The notes beneath the pieces are model-generated. The model had not been told where the DNA came from, searched no databases, and saw only the letters and a program-made list of their open reading frames with translations. Made by a program: the position numbers and the translations under genes. From NCBI RefSeq assembly GCF_013204885.1, contig NZ_JABMKX010000007.1, positions 62,001 through 126,000 on the forward strand: a DNA stretch of 64,000 nucleotides. The letters are read 5' to 3'. Of this stretch, positions 34,253 to 42,796 are shown one piece after another (position 1 is the first letter of the stretch; each line of letters opens with the position of its first letter). Source of the DNA: Paenibacillus tritici (lineage in GTDB: Bacteria > Bacillota > Bacilli > Paenibacillales > Paenibacillaceae).

Positions 34253-35284
34253 ATGACAACTAGAAGAACTATGCTGCTGTCTCTGCTCGGACTGGCCCTG
34301 CTCTATCCAGCCAGTGTCCATGCAGATGCAGCCCTTGCCCCCAAGCCCATCTCCATCTATTTGGACGGACAACAGCTTCAGCCGGAGGCCCGGCCGCTGA
34401 ACATCAGCGGGACCGTACTGGTTCCCATGCGCGGATTGTTTGAAGCCCAGGGAGCAGAGCTCTCCTGGAACAATATCAGCAAGACGGTGAATGCCGTCAA
34501 AGGCGGCACTACATTAACCTATACATTGGGTTCGTCTACTGCCCTGCTGAACGGGAGGACGGTTGATCTGGCTGTACCGGGGCAACTGTCTCAGGGCTAC
34601 AGTATGGTTCCCCTGCGCTTCATCAGTGAAGCACTGGGCAGCCTGGTCACTTGGGAGCCGGCCTCAGGCTCTGTCCTTATCTCCTCGGCCGCCTATGATA
34701 CCTCGGTCACCTGGGGGGTCAACCTGCGCAGCTCCCCGGATGCCGGGAGTGAGGCTGCCAGCCTGGGTCTGCTGCCGGCCGGCAGCAAGGTCCATGTCAT
34801 CCGTGAGGTCGGCGCCCTCTGGCTGGAGGTGCGGACAACGGATAACCTCACCGGATATGTGTCCTCCAAGCCGAAATTCACGAATTACAGAAGCCCTTCC
34901 CTTCTGCAGAAGCAGGGCGAGGCGCTGATTGCCACCGGTAAGCAATACCTGAATGCTCCTTATGTATTCGGCGCTTCTCCAGAGCAGACGGATACGTTCG
35001 ACTGCTCCTCTTTTGTAAAACGTGTGTATGCAGATACGCTCTCAGTGGAGCTTCCCCGCGTCTCCTATGATCAGGCGCTGGAAGGCAGGAAGGTCAGCTT
35101 GGACGAGCTGCGTACAGGAGATCTGCTATTCTTCACCGCCCGCGGCCTTGATATCGGACATGTAGCCATTTATGCCGGAAATAACCGGATTCTGCATACC
35201 TACTCCAAGGAGCAGGGTGTACATATGGAGAATTTCAGCAGCTCGTGGCAAAAGCGGTTTGTCACCGCACGCAGAATACTGTAA
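34253..35284 (+). CDS. Exported NlpC/P60 cell-wall endopeptidase with Cu-amine-oxidase-N and SH3 domains
   Basis: A 343-residue secreted protein. Signal peptide 1-25; copper-amine-oxidase-N-like substrate/wall module about 33-145 (VPMRGLFEAQGAELSW, VPLRFISEALGSLVTW); SH3b about 152-208 (GVNLRSSPDAGS); NlpC/P60 peptidase about 215-343 with catalytic Cys251 (DTFDCSSF), His303 (IGHVAIY) and His315. It cleaves D-gamma-glutamyl bonds in peptidoglycan stem peptides, by family analogy. Monocistronic with its own terminator. Confidence 0.92.
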   Translation: MTTRRTMLLSLLGLALLYPASVHADAALAPKPISIYLDGQQLQPEARPLNISGTVLVPMRGLFEAQGAELSWNNISKTVNAVKGGTTLTYTLGSSTALLNGRTVDLAVPGQLSQGYSMVPLRFISEALGSLVTWEPASGSVLISSAAYDTSVTWGVNLRSSPDAGSEAASLGLLPAGSKVHVIREVGALWLEVRTTDNLTGYVSSKPKFTNYRSPSLLQKQGEALIATGKQYLNAPYVFGASPEQTDTFDCSSFVKRVYADTLSVELPRVSYDQALEGRKVSLDELRTGDLLFFTARGLDIGHVAIYAGNNRILHTYSKEQGVHMENFSSSWQKRFVTARRIL

Positions 35285-35347
35285 CAAGGGTGCCCCCCGT
35301 CTTAGGGCGTTAAGCGGAAGGAACTTGCCGCAACGGGCGAGAACAAC

Positions 35348-35378
35348 GGTGCCGTCCTTTTGAAGGGCGGCACCTTTT
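35348..35378 (+). terminator. Terminator of the NlpC/P60 gene
   Basis: GGTGCCGTCCTT (35348-35359) pairs with AAGGGCGGCACC (35363-35374, one G-T wobble), followed by TTTT. Confidence 0.85.
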
Positions 35379-35418
35379 CAGCAGGAAAGAGACTCTTCGC
35401 CTGCTTCTTCAGGTAGCG

Positions 35419-35826
35419 TCCGGTAGATTCAAGTGCAGTAGTGCTCCTCATTCCCTCCCTCGGCCCGCGTCCGGTAGATTAAAGTGCACTAGTGCTCCTT
35501 ATTTCCTCCTTCTGGCTGCATCCGGTAAATTCAAGTGCACTAATGCTCCTCATTCCCTCCTTCGGCCCGCATCCGGTGGATTCAAGTGCATTAGTGCACC
35601 TCATTCCCTCCTTCGGCCCGCGTCCGGTGGATTCAAGTGCATTAGTGCTCCTTAATTCCTCCTTCGGCTAACGTCTTTCGGATCAGAGGGATTTTTCCCT
35701 CTCCCTTCCTCCTCCAGGCCGCTTTCGCGGATTCAGAGGGATTAATCCCTTTCATTTCCTCATTCCATCCACTTCCAGCCGATTGAGAGGGATTAATCCC
35801 TTTCTTCCTTCCGCGCAGCCAACATT
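35419..35826. repeat. Eight-unit tandem array, 51-bp period, two palindromic cores
   Basis: TCCGGT anchors fall at 35419, 35470, 35521, 35572 and 35623, an exact 51-bp period. These units carry the core AGTGCACTAGTGC-like palindrome. The next three units continue at 50-51 bp intervals, but the core is replaced by GAGGGATTAATCCC (anchors at about 35684, 35734 and 35785). The framing (GGATTCA before, CC-TCATT-CC-TCC after) is preserved. The 35827-36071 stretch that follows contains nothing recognisable. Confidence 0.85.
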
Positions 35827-36071
35827 TGGCGGAAGCTGAGGTTCGGATGCCGACTTCTGGAGGTATTAGGGGGCAGGGGATTGAAGTGTGCTTATGATCC
35901 AAAGGCAAATTAGTCCTTCAGGCAAATCTGCGGCAAACAGACGGAGCTGCTCCAAATTCACACTCCACCTTTCACCTTATTCCTCTCTTAAGCGGTACCT
36001 CACTTTTCTTCTTCCGCCTGCTTTCTGACGGCTTCCGCGTACTCATGGGGAGTACGAGTGCTCTCCACTCT

Positions 36072-36300
36072 ATTGTGTTCAGTTTTTCACCTACATTTGG
36101 CCCGATGGCGTCCACGCCAGCACATTGTGTTCGGTTTTCCACCTACATTTGGCCCGATAGCGTTCACGTCAGCACATTGTGTTCGGTTTTTCGCCTACAG
36201 TTGCCCGATAGCCTTTGCGTCAGCACATTGTGTTCGGTTTTTCACATATAGTTAGTCCGATGTCTTCACGCCAGCACATTGTATTCGGTTTTCGTATACA
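36072..36300. repeat. Five-unit tandem array, 51-52-bp period
   Basis: ATTGTGTTC anchors at 36072, 36124, 36176, 36227 and 36278 (steps 52, 52, 51, 51). Each unit contains TCGGTTTTTCACCTACA and a small GGCGTCCACGCC-type dyad before the next CAGCACATTG. Sequence is unrelated to the array at 35419 but the period is the same. Non-coding; the in-frame openings here are repeat artefacts. Confidence 0.85.
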
Positions 36301-36463
36301 TTCTATGCCCTTTGCATTGCAGCTGAATTCGGAAGCCCCAGGGGTAGTTGTTTCTTTCAGCGATCCAAATGATCCTACGGATGATTCAAGCCACCCTTAT
36401 TCCCATCTTTATACACGCCTTATCCACCACAGACGGATGTCATAATTACCCAACAAATAAAGA

Positions 36464-36500
36464 ACCGGCCTCTGCCGCCCATGGGCAGCAAAAGCCGGTC
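36464..36500 (-). terminator. Terminator of yjdM
   Basis: A 15-bp-plus stem (ACCGGC...GCCC with GGGC...GCCGGT, 36464-36500), followed on the minus strand by TTCTTTATTT. Confidence 0.85.
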
Positions 36501-36507
36501 CTTCGTA

Positions 36508-36849
36508 CTATGCCTTGCGGACAAATTCCGATTTCAGCTTCATCGCGCCGAACCCGTCGATTTTGCAGTCGATATCATGATCGCCTTCCACCAGCCGGAT
36601 GTTCTTCACCTTGGTGCCTATCTTCAGAACGGACGAGCTGCCTTTGACCTTGAGATCCTTAATCACCGTTACGGTATCCCCGTCCGCCAAGACATTGCCG
36701 TTGGAATCCTTGATTACCTTCTGTTCCTCGCTGTTTCCTTTGTCTGCATCAAGTGACCACTCATGTGCGCATTCCGGGCATACCAGAAGACTTCCGTCCT
36801 CGTAAGTGTATACGGAGCTGCACTGCGGACAATTTGGCAATTCATTCAT
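36508..36849 (-). CDS. yjdM: Zinc-ribbon protein YjdM (PhnA family)
   Basis: A 113-residue protein. The N-terminal zinc ribbon has CPQC (7-10) and CPEC (24-27), and the C-terminal KOW-like domain includes [20 protein letters not shown] and LKVKGSS. The family was named PhnA for its linkage to phosphonate genes, but it is not a phosphonatase; the molecular role is unknown. Monocistronic with a strong terminator. Confidence 0.92.
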   Translation of the reverse strand: MNELPNCPQCSSVYTYEDGSLLVCPECAHEWSLDADKGNSEEQKVIKDSNGNVLADGDTVTVIKDLKVKGSSSVLKIGTKVKNIRLVEGDHDIDCKIDGFGAMKLKSEFVRKA

Positions 36850-37141
36850 AATTTGATTTCTCCAATCCTGCTTTAAGCACTTGTTATAGGATGAGCCTGT
36901 TCAATCTTAGCATATTACTTGATAACGGTCTCTCTCGAGCCCCGGAGCTGCACGGAGAGAAACTGGAAAAATCTCAATGGCCGAGTAGATGCTGTACTTC
37001 GAAACCCGTAACCCATTCGCCGGCTAATCACTTATCTTCCTGACCGGGAAGCCGCTACAGTTTGAATAAAATGCGGAAGTGGTAATAATTAGCATGTAGC
37101 TTGTTCCGGTACAAATGAATCAGCGAGGAGTGAATGTCCGC

Positions 37142-38116
37142 ATGAATGAATCTGACATGAATGAATCTGAGCAGAAGGGCCAGCTTCCCGCAGACACCGG
37201 GGAGAATATAGGACTTGCCGGTGAGGCCGTCGATGCCATCGAGAACCTGTCCGGGGTTCATCCCGGATACCGCCGCGCCCATGCCAGGGGAATCTGCTGC
37301 CGCGGCTTCTTCCGGCCGAGCGGTCTGGGAATGGAATTCACTGAAGCGGCGCATCTTCAGGAGCAGCAGGTGAATGCCATCGTCCGCTTCTCGGGCAGCT
37401 CCACCGATCCGGCAGTGGCGGATCTCCTCTCTCCCGCCAAAGGGATGGCTGTCCAGTTCATCCTGCCGGAGGGTGAGGTCACGAATCTGGTTGGAGTAAC
37501 GGTACCTGTCTTTTTTGCCCGGACCCCTGAGTCCTTCATCGACATTGTTCGTACGGCACACCGGCTGCGGACCGGAACCCTTGGACCGCTGGAGCTGATG
37601 AAGGAAATTGTCAGTCATTTCACCGAGAGCAAAGAGAGCCTGCTCGCCGTGAAACGGCTGAAGCCGCCGGCCAGTTATGCGGAGAGCCAGTATTTCTGCA
37701 TCCATGCTTATGTATTGGTGAACGCCGAAGGCCGGAAGCAGCCGGTGCGGTTCGAGTGGGTTCCCGAATCAGGGGTTCGGACCTTGTCAGCAGAAGCGGC
37801 AGCCCAGCAGCCGGACAACTATCTGGAGGATGAGCTGGAGCTGCGCTTCAAGGATGAGCCGGCCATCTTCCAGCTTATCGCTGTTCTCGGGGAGGAGGGC
37901 GATGCTACAGATGACCCTACCCGTACTTGGCCCGAGGACCGCCGGAGAGTCGATCTCGGACGGCTGCATATTTCGGAGATCATTCCTGAACCGGAAGGGC
38001 TGGTGATGGACCCTGCCCGAATCACCTCCGGGATGCTCCTCTCGGATGATCCCATCCTTAGCTTCCGCAGCGCAGCCTATGCCGAATCTTATCATCGGCG
38101 GACAACAGAACGTTAA
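37142..38116 (+). CDS. Catalase-related (SrpA-like) heme peroxidase
   Basis: About 324 residues from the ATG at 37142, which follows GAGGAG; an in-frame ATG at 37115 lacks a ribosome binding site. A compact catalase core: distal histidine in GYRRAHARG, heme-pocket region VRFSGSSTDP and NLVGVTVPVFFARTPESF, and proximal FRSAAY with the heme-ligating tyrosine near the C-terminus (R..Y..S pattern). At about 330 residues it is far shorter than true catalases (about 480). Such minicatalases usually show organic-peroxide-dependent peroxidase activity rather than strong catalase activity. Confidence 0.85.
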   Translation: MNESDMNESEQKGQLPADTGENIGLAGEAVDAIENLSGVHPGYRRAHARGICCRGFFRPSGLGMEFTEAAHLQEQQVNAIVRFSGSSTDPAVADLLSPAKGMAVQFILPEGEVTNLVGVTVPVFFARTPESFIDIVRTAHRLRTGTLGPLELMKEIVSHFTESKESLLAVKRLKPPASYAESQYFCIHAYVLVNAEGRKQPVRFEWVPESGVRTLSAEAAAQQPDNYLEDELELRFKDEPAIFQLIAVLGEEGDATDDPTRTWPEDRRRVDLGRLHISEIIPEPEGLVMDPARITSGMLLSDDPILSFRSAAYAESYHRRTTER

Positions 38117-38156
38117 CCGCCGCCCTGCCTGCCGCAGCAGCCAGGCGGAACACGAT

Positions 38157-38191
38157 AAGCGCCCAAGGGACTTGTACGCCCTTTGGCGCTT
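38157..38191 (+). terminator. Terminator of the catalase-like gene
   Basis: AAGCGCCCAAGGG (38157-38169) pairs with CCCTTTGGCGCTT (38179-38191, one mismatch). T-rich tail short. Confidence 0.7.
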
Positions 38192-38257
38192 GTGATTCAA
38201 ACGATAGGCTTAGCTGGTTAATGGATAGTAATCCAGTTACACAGAGAGGAGTGCAGT

Positions 38258-39145
38258 ATGCAGCAGGCTATGATCATCATGAATCCCTCATCCGGCAAAG
38301 CAGAGGCGCGGAATTACATCAGAGCAGTGGAAGAAGTGCTGCAAGGCGCGGGTTATCAGGTTGCCGTCCATGAGACTGCGGGCGAAGGAGATGCCACAGC
38401 CTTCTGTAATCAGGCATGTAGTGAAAGGTATGATCTGGTGGTTGCCATCGGAGGAGACGGTACTCTGCACGAGACCATGAACGGGCTTGCCGGCCAGCAG
38501 CACCGTCCCAAGCTTGGGATTGTGCCTATGGGAACGGTCAATGATTTCGCCCGTGCGCTGCAGATCCCGCTTAATCCTGAAGAGGCCATCCAAACGCTGT
38601 CTTCCCCTCATACCCAAAGGGTGGATATGGGCCGGCTCAATGACCGGTTGTTCGCCAATGTGGTGGCTGCAGGCTCACTGGCCGGCTCCCTCTCCTCTGT
38701 AACTACCGAAGATAAGACCCGGCTGGGCTTCCTGGCGTATCTGAAGGAGGGCATTAAAGAGCTGGCCAGCAATACTGCGCACACCCTGACGATTACTCAT
38801 GACGGAGAGGTATGGGAAGGCTCTTCCCCGCTGTTCATCGCCGCGCTTACGAATTCTGTGGGCGGCTTCGAGAAGCTCGCCCCTAACGCCGCTGTAGATG
38901 ACGGGCTGCTCCACTGCTTCATCGTCAAGGACCTTCACCTGCTGAATTCGGTGACGGTCAGCATATCTCTGCTGCTCGGCAATCTGAGGAACCATAAGGA
39001 TGTTATCTATTTCACCGCCAAAGAGCTGTCCGTCCGCTCCGCCGATCCGGTACAGACGAATGTGGACGGGGAAGAGGGCCCGCCGCTGCCGATCCGCCTA
39101 AGCACCCTTCCGCGTCACATTCAGGTTGTTGTGCCGGAGGACTGA
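38258..39145 (+). CDS. Diacylglycerol kinase family lipid kinase
   Basis: A 295-residue DAGK_cat protein. Phosphate-binding start IIMNPSSGKAEA (6-17), nucleotide-binding GGDGTL (65-70), GTVNDFARAL and the C-terminal VDGEEGPPLP motif. It phosphorylates a lipid such as diacylglycerol; a YegS/BmrU-type role is equally possible. The start follows AGAGAGGAGTG. Monocistronic. Confidence 0.9.
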   Translation: MQQAMIIMNPSSGKAEARNYIRAVEEVLQGAGYQVAVHETAGEGDATAFCNQACSERYDLVVAIGGDGTLHETMNGLAGQQHRPKLGIVPMGTVNDFARALQIPLNPEEAIQTLSSPHTQRVDMGRLNDRLFANVVAAGSLAGSLSSVTTEDKTRLGFLAYLKEGIKELASNTAHTLTITHDGEVWEGSSPLFIAALTNSVGGFEKLAPNAAVDDGLLHCFIVKDLHLLNSVTVSISLLLGNLRNHKDVIYFTAKELSVRSADPVQTNVDGEEGPPLPIRLSTLPRHIQVVVPED

Positions 39146-39215
39146 GCAATTAGGGCGATTCAGGCGCTCCAGGCTCCAGGCTGCAGAATACATGAATTCG
39201 GGAAAAGCCTCTTCC

Positions 39216-40091
39216 TCAGCTGGTTCCGTGCAGCTCTGCGAAGTCCTCGCCCAGCGTCCATTCCAGACGCCGTACCCATTCCCGCTGCACCTCCTTAGGC
39301 GCAATCCGCAGGCGGTGCAGGATATTCCATACTCTGTACAGACTCGCCGCCTTCATCTGCTGCGGTGTGAAGGACAGCGGGGTAACGGACAGATAGCCCC
39401 GGATGAAGGCGGTATTCAGCATCCCGGATTGTCCGGGATAATGGTGCTTCGTGAACCAGCAGACCCAGGCCACATCATTGAGCGGGCTGCCCCATTCTGC
39501 CCATTCCCAGTCCAGCACATGCAGGTGACCATCTGATTCGCATAACAGATTATGTACTCCGTAATCCCCATGGGTAAGCACCCACGGAAGCTCTCCGGCC
39601 TCCGCCGCTGACAGCATCTGAAGTGATTGCCTGCCGAGAGGAGCGGGGACGAATTCTAATGTGCGGATGACCTGACTCAGCGCAGACCTGTTGCTGAGAC
39701 GAATCTCCGTCCCTTGCGGCTGATAGGGCCGGGAATGAATCTGGGCCGCCAGAAGCTGCCCCATACTGCAATAGATCCGCTCTGCCCTTGTCCAGTCCCC
39801 GGCATCCAGTATGGATTGGGCGTTCCCCCCCTGCATGCAGTCCATGATGATGATCCGCATTCCGTCCGTCTCTGACACCTCATGTACAGCCGGAGTATCA
39901 CAGCTCCCCTGCACCAGCCTCATCACCTGAACCTCATTGAGCGTGTCGTCATTGGACAGATTTGCTATTTTGGCTACAAGCGGAGGCTCCGCTCCTGCCA
40001 TCCGGTAGGTGAGATTCGTATATCCCCCTGTCAGCCGCTCCATCCGGCAGGCGTACCTTGCTTCCAGCACTCTGATGATGTTATCAATCAT
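39216..40091 (-). CDS. Aminoglycoside-phosphotransferase-fold kinase
   Basis: About 291 residues from the ATG at 40091, after AGAGAGGG; the frame is open to 40127. An APH/choline-kinase fold: Brenner motif HGDYGVHNLL with catalytic Asp and Asn, then HVLDWEWAEWGSPLNDVAW for metal binding. Substrates in this family range from aminoglycosides to small sugars or choline. Nothing here indicates drug resistance. Confidence 0.85.
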   Translation of the reverse strand: MIDNIIRVLEARYACRMERLTGGYTNLTYRMAGAEPPLVAKIANLSNDDTLNEVQVMRLVQGSCDTPAVHEVSETDGMRIIIMDCMQGGNAQSILDAGDWTRAERIYCSMGQLLAAQIHSRPYQPQGTEIRLSNRSALSQVIRTLEFVPAPLGRQSLQMLSAAEAGELPWVLTHGDYGVHNLLCESDGHLHVLDWEWAEWGSPLNDVAWVCWFTKHHYPGQSGMLNTAFIRGYLSVTPLSFTPQQMKAASLYRVWNILHRLRIAPKEVQREWVRRLEWTLGEDFAELHGTS

Positions 40092-40218
40092 GATATGAAA
40101 TCCCTCTCTTTTCCCTTCAGTAGACAATAAGCCAAGGATATCACATGCTCCAGTTTATTACATATTAAGGTATTCTGCACAAGGGGGAAGCCCACCGGCG
40201 GCCCGGATTGTACAGCAA

Positions 40219-40249
40219 AGAGACCGGCAGGGATATCCGGCCGGTCTCT
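40219..40249 (-). terminator. Terminator of the DinB-family gene
   Basis: AGAGACCGG (40219-40227) pairs with CCGGTCTCT (40241-40249), with an inner GGATATCC palindrome. The T run on the minus strand is short. Confidence 0.65.
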
Positions 40250-40283
40250 ACGTATAGTGCCGCAAATGCCCGTGAATGGGGTC

Positions 40284-40766
40284 TTATCCCTGTCTCTGCT
40301 CCGGGACGTACAGCTTATGAATCAATACCATTTGACCAATATGATAGGCGTTATGTGTCGCCGCATTGCTGATGATCTCCCACCACGCAGCCTTCACCGG
40401 GAATCCGTTCACCTGCTCCTCAAGCCCTTCCTCGGACAGCAGGCTTTGCCAATTCAGCAGCGTTAGCAGAAGACTCTCGCGCAGTTCACTGAATGCAGTA
40501 TCTGCGGGAACCCGGAAGGTGAGGTTATTATCCTTGGCCGGAGGTACAGCATCCACCTGCCCTGCCCGGTAGCGGCTCTGCCAGGCTTCATTCCAGTACA
40601 GCAAATGCTGGGTGAGTTCAGCAATGCTGCTTACCCCCTCACCGGGCTTCCAGAAGGCTTCTTCCTCTGTAACGGTCTCCACGGCCTGCATAAAAGGAAG
40701 ATGCCAGCTGGGATCATTAGCACCGGCCAGCAGTTGATTGGCAAGCACATCCTTGGCATGAACCAT
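40284..40766 (-). CDS. DinB-family four-helix-bundle protein
   Basis: A 160-residue DinB/YfiT-like protein. Metal-binding histidines are recognisable: His in ELTQHLLYW (about 54) and the HNAYHIGQM pair (138, 142). DinB-like proteins include thiol-S-transferases using bacillithiol, although most are uncharacterised. Monocistronic. Confidence 0.88.
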   Translation of the reverse strand: MVHAKDVLANQLLAGANDPSWHLPFMQAVETVTEEEAFWKPGEGVSSIAELTQHLLYWNEAWQSRYRAGQVDAVPPAKDNNLTFRVPADTAFSELRESLLLTLLNWQSLLSEEGLEEQVNGFPVKAAWWEIISNAATHNAYHIGQMVLIHKLYVPEQRQG

Positions 40767-40854
40767 TCCTTCACTCTCCTCTTTTGCATTATGTTATATT
40801 GTATATTCCAAGTAAGCCTTAGTCCCTCTACCCTGCCGGGAACGGGGGGCTTCT

Positions 40855-41400
40855 CTACTTACTGGAAGGCTTATACTCGCTTAGCTTGCCATAATAGACC
40901 AGCTGCAGCCGGTCGCTTTGCCGGAAATCATCCGGTGTGACGAGCGCAGGCAGCTTGTTCCACAGCTTAATACCGGAGCGCTCCAGAATCTCGGCAACGA
41001 ATTGCGAGCAGAAATAGGAGTTGCTGAATTCTACCGGCTCCTTCAGCGCGATGCCGATGACACCAAGGATATTGTAGAGATACTTCTGGCGGCTGCGGAT
41101 GAAGACCTGCAGCACCCGCTTCATTTTCTCGACCTCGCGGTCCGTGACCTGAAGCTCGTAGATGACACAGGTCGTCTCCGGATATTTACTATAGGTGCCT
41201 GTGCGGATATCCTCCTTCACGAATCCGCCGTTCAGCGGATTGGCCGGATGCTTCCTCCCGAAGCTATATAACTCGGACAGCTCGCGGTTGAACGAGATTG
41301 AGGCATGGTTATACGGCGCTTTGGTATAGCCCTGAATGAGCTTCGTGAACAGCGTTCCCGTATTGGTGAGCATGATGTACACTGACCGGTCTGCTGACAT
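40855..41400 (-). CDS. Permuted papain-like (YiiX/NlpC-P60 superfamily) protein
   Basis: A 181-residue protein. The circularly permuted NlpC/P60 fold shows an early histidine in KAPYNHASISF (about 33) and a late cysteine in NSYFCSQFVAEIL (about 134), the reverse order of normal NlpC/P60. These proteins usually act on lipids or amides at membranes; no signal peptide is present. Substrate unknown. Confidence 0.75.
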   Translation of the reverse strand: MSADRSVYIMLTNTGTLFTKLIQGYTKAPYNHASISFNRELSELYSFGRKHPANPLNGGFVKEDIRTGTYSKYPETTCVIYELQVTDREVEKMKRVLQVFIRSRQKYLYNILGVIGIALKEPVEFSNSYFCSQFVAEILERSGIKLWNKLPALVTPDDFRQSDRLQLVYYGKLSEYKPSSK

Positions 41401-41463
41401 TGCAATTTTCCCCTTATAATCTGTTTATAGGCCTTTTGTGGCAGTGATCCCATAACTCTGTGG

Positions 41464-41641
41464 AATCCTGCACATAATACAACATTATGCTCATGAAATG
41501 AGCTTAAATCCAAAATTGTTGTCTAAAAGACAGTATTTCGCCTTCTCCAAACGGCTTAACGGGATAATTCCTGTATTTGATGCAACCATCCTCTCGAACA
41601 CCCGGTTACCAAAGATTCAGAGTTGTAGAACGTACAACATT
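41464..41641 (+). repeat. Dispersed repeat family 2, copy F (178 bp)
   Basis: Matches copy E at 6612 in block order and spacing: AATCCTGCAC...ACAAC, CCTGTATTTGATGCAACC 103 bp further on, and GTTGTAGAACGTACAACATT 52 bp after that. It fills much of the gap 41401-41774 before the CdsA-like gene; I see no gene there. Confidence 0.65.
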
Positions 41642-41780
41642 TATGTCTGTAGTGCCTACTAAGGTCTCCATACTGCACAACGAATCAAGTGTAAGCTTCA
41701 AATTAAGCTGGACGCTCTGTCTATTTTAGCATAAAATCCCTGTATTGAAATGCCACTCCGAGACAAGTTGGTGATTGCAA

Positions 41781-42695
41781 GTGGACCGCTCCTTATTCAC
41801 ACTAGTTCTGATCTTTGCAGCTCTATCGGTTATACATGGACTGTATCTTGTGGTCAGCAGATTGCAGAAGGACAAGGATTATACCGGCATTGGCTTCCGC
41901 ATCAAAACCTGGTGGGGCATGCTGTTCATCTTCTGCCTCGCTACCCTGTCCAATTCTGTCGTGTCCCTGCTGTCCCTGATGGTGCTGAGCTTCTTCGCCC
42001 TCAAGGAGTATTTCTCCATGATCCGGACCAGAAAAGCGGACCGCAGGCTGTTCCTATGGGCTTATCTGTCCATTCCGCTGCAATTCTACTGGGTCTACAT
42101 TGAATGGTACGGGATGTTCATTGTCTTCATTCCAGTCTATGTGTTCCTGCTGCTGCCGCTCCCCCGGCTGATCAACAAAGGGACCCTTGGCTTCCTGCGC
42201 AGTGTCAGCGCTACCCAGTGGGGACTGATGCTGATGGTATTCGGGCTGAGTCATCTGGCTTACTTCCAATTCGCAACGCCGGAGTACGGGGCAGGTCTGG
42301 TCCTCTTCCTGGTGGTACTGACCCAGCTCAATGATGCCGTTCACTATCTGGCTTCGATCTACTTCGGCAGACACCGGATCGTCCCGACCGCAAATCCCCA
42401 CCTGACCTGGGAAGGATTCGTCTGCGCGTTTGTGGTGACAACGGCGGTCTCCTATCTGATCTATCCTCATCTGACACCGCTGAATCCGGTCTTCGGTTAT
42501 CTTTCCGGCATGCTGGTCAGTCTCAGCGGATTCTTCGGCAGCCTGACCGTCTCCGTGCTTAAGCGGGATCTGCTGATCGGGGATGATGACAAATTCGCCG
42601 CGCTTCAAAAAAGCTACCTGAGCCGCATCGACAGCCTCACCTATACCGCACCAGTGTTCTTCCATGTGATCCGGTACTATTTCGACTTCATGTAG
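41781..42695 (+). CDS. CdsA-like CDP-diglyceride synthetase family membrane protein
   Basis: About 304 residues, eight to nine membrane spans. The C-terminal half shows a degenerate CdsA signature: LNDAVHYLASIYFGRHRI, NPHLTWEGFVCAF in place of SP.KTWEG, and SVLKRDLLIGDDDKFAALQ, with S.LKRD...K but without the HGG..DR end. A cytidylyltransferase-like role on a phospholipid is likely but the altered signature leaves it open. Start GTG at 41781 after GTTGGTGAT; TTG at 41775 is possible. Confidence 0.8.
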   Translation: MDRSLFTLVLIFAALSVIHGLYLVVSRLQKDKDYTGIGFRIKTWWGMLFIFCLATLSNSVVSLLSLMVLSFFALKEYFSMIRTRKADRRLFLWAYLSIPLQFYWVYIEWYGMFIVFIPVYVFLLLPLPRLINKGTLGFLRSVSATQWGLMLMVFGLSHLAYFQFATPEYGAGLVLFLVVLTQLNDAVHYLASIYFGRHRIVPTANPHLTWEGFVCAFVVTTAVSYLIYPHLTPLNPVFGYLSGMLVSLSGFFGSLTVSVLKRDLLIGDDDKFAALQKSYLSRIDSLTYTAPVFFHVIRYYFDFM

Positions 42696-42733
42696 CCGCT
42701 GGGCATACCCGCTTGTTACCCCGAAGCGCAGCA

Positions 42734-42768
42734 ACAGAGACTATCCGCGAGCGGATAGTCTCTGTTTG
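42734..42768 (+). terminator. Bidirectional hairpin between convergent genes
   Basis: A perfect 15-bp stem: ACAGAGACTATCCGC (42734-42748) with GCGGATAGTCTCTGT (42751-42765). Short T run on the plus strand. Confidence 0.8.
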
Positions 42769-42796
42769 GCTGCGGGGATGCCGCTCGCCATACTGC

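Noticed and set aside
35642..35908. An 88-codon minus-strand frame with repeated GINPSES-like motifs
   Set aside because: It is produced by the 51-bp array (51 is divisible by three, so frames stay open). No ribosome binding site at the start, and the array continues outside the frame.
36045..36255. Open frames with repeated HIVFGF or HCVRF motifs
   Set aside because: Translation of the 51-52-bp tandem repeat; the period changes between 51 and 52, so the frame is not maintained.
35419..36300. Possible CRISPR array
   Set aside because: Units are contiguous tandem repeats without unique spacers, and no cas gene is present.
39216..40091. Aminoglycoside resistance gene
   Set aside because: Only the general APH fold motifs are visible; the fold is shared by many metabolic kinases.
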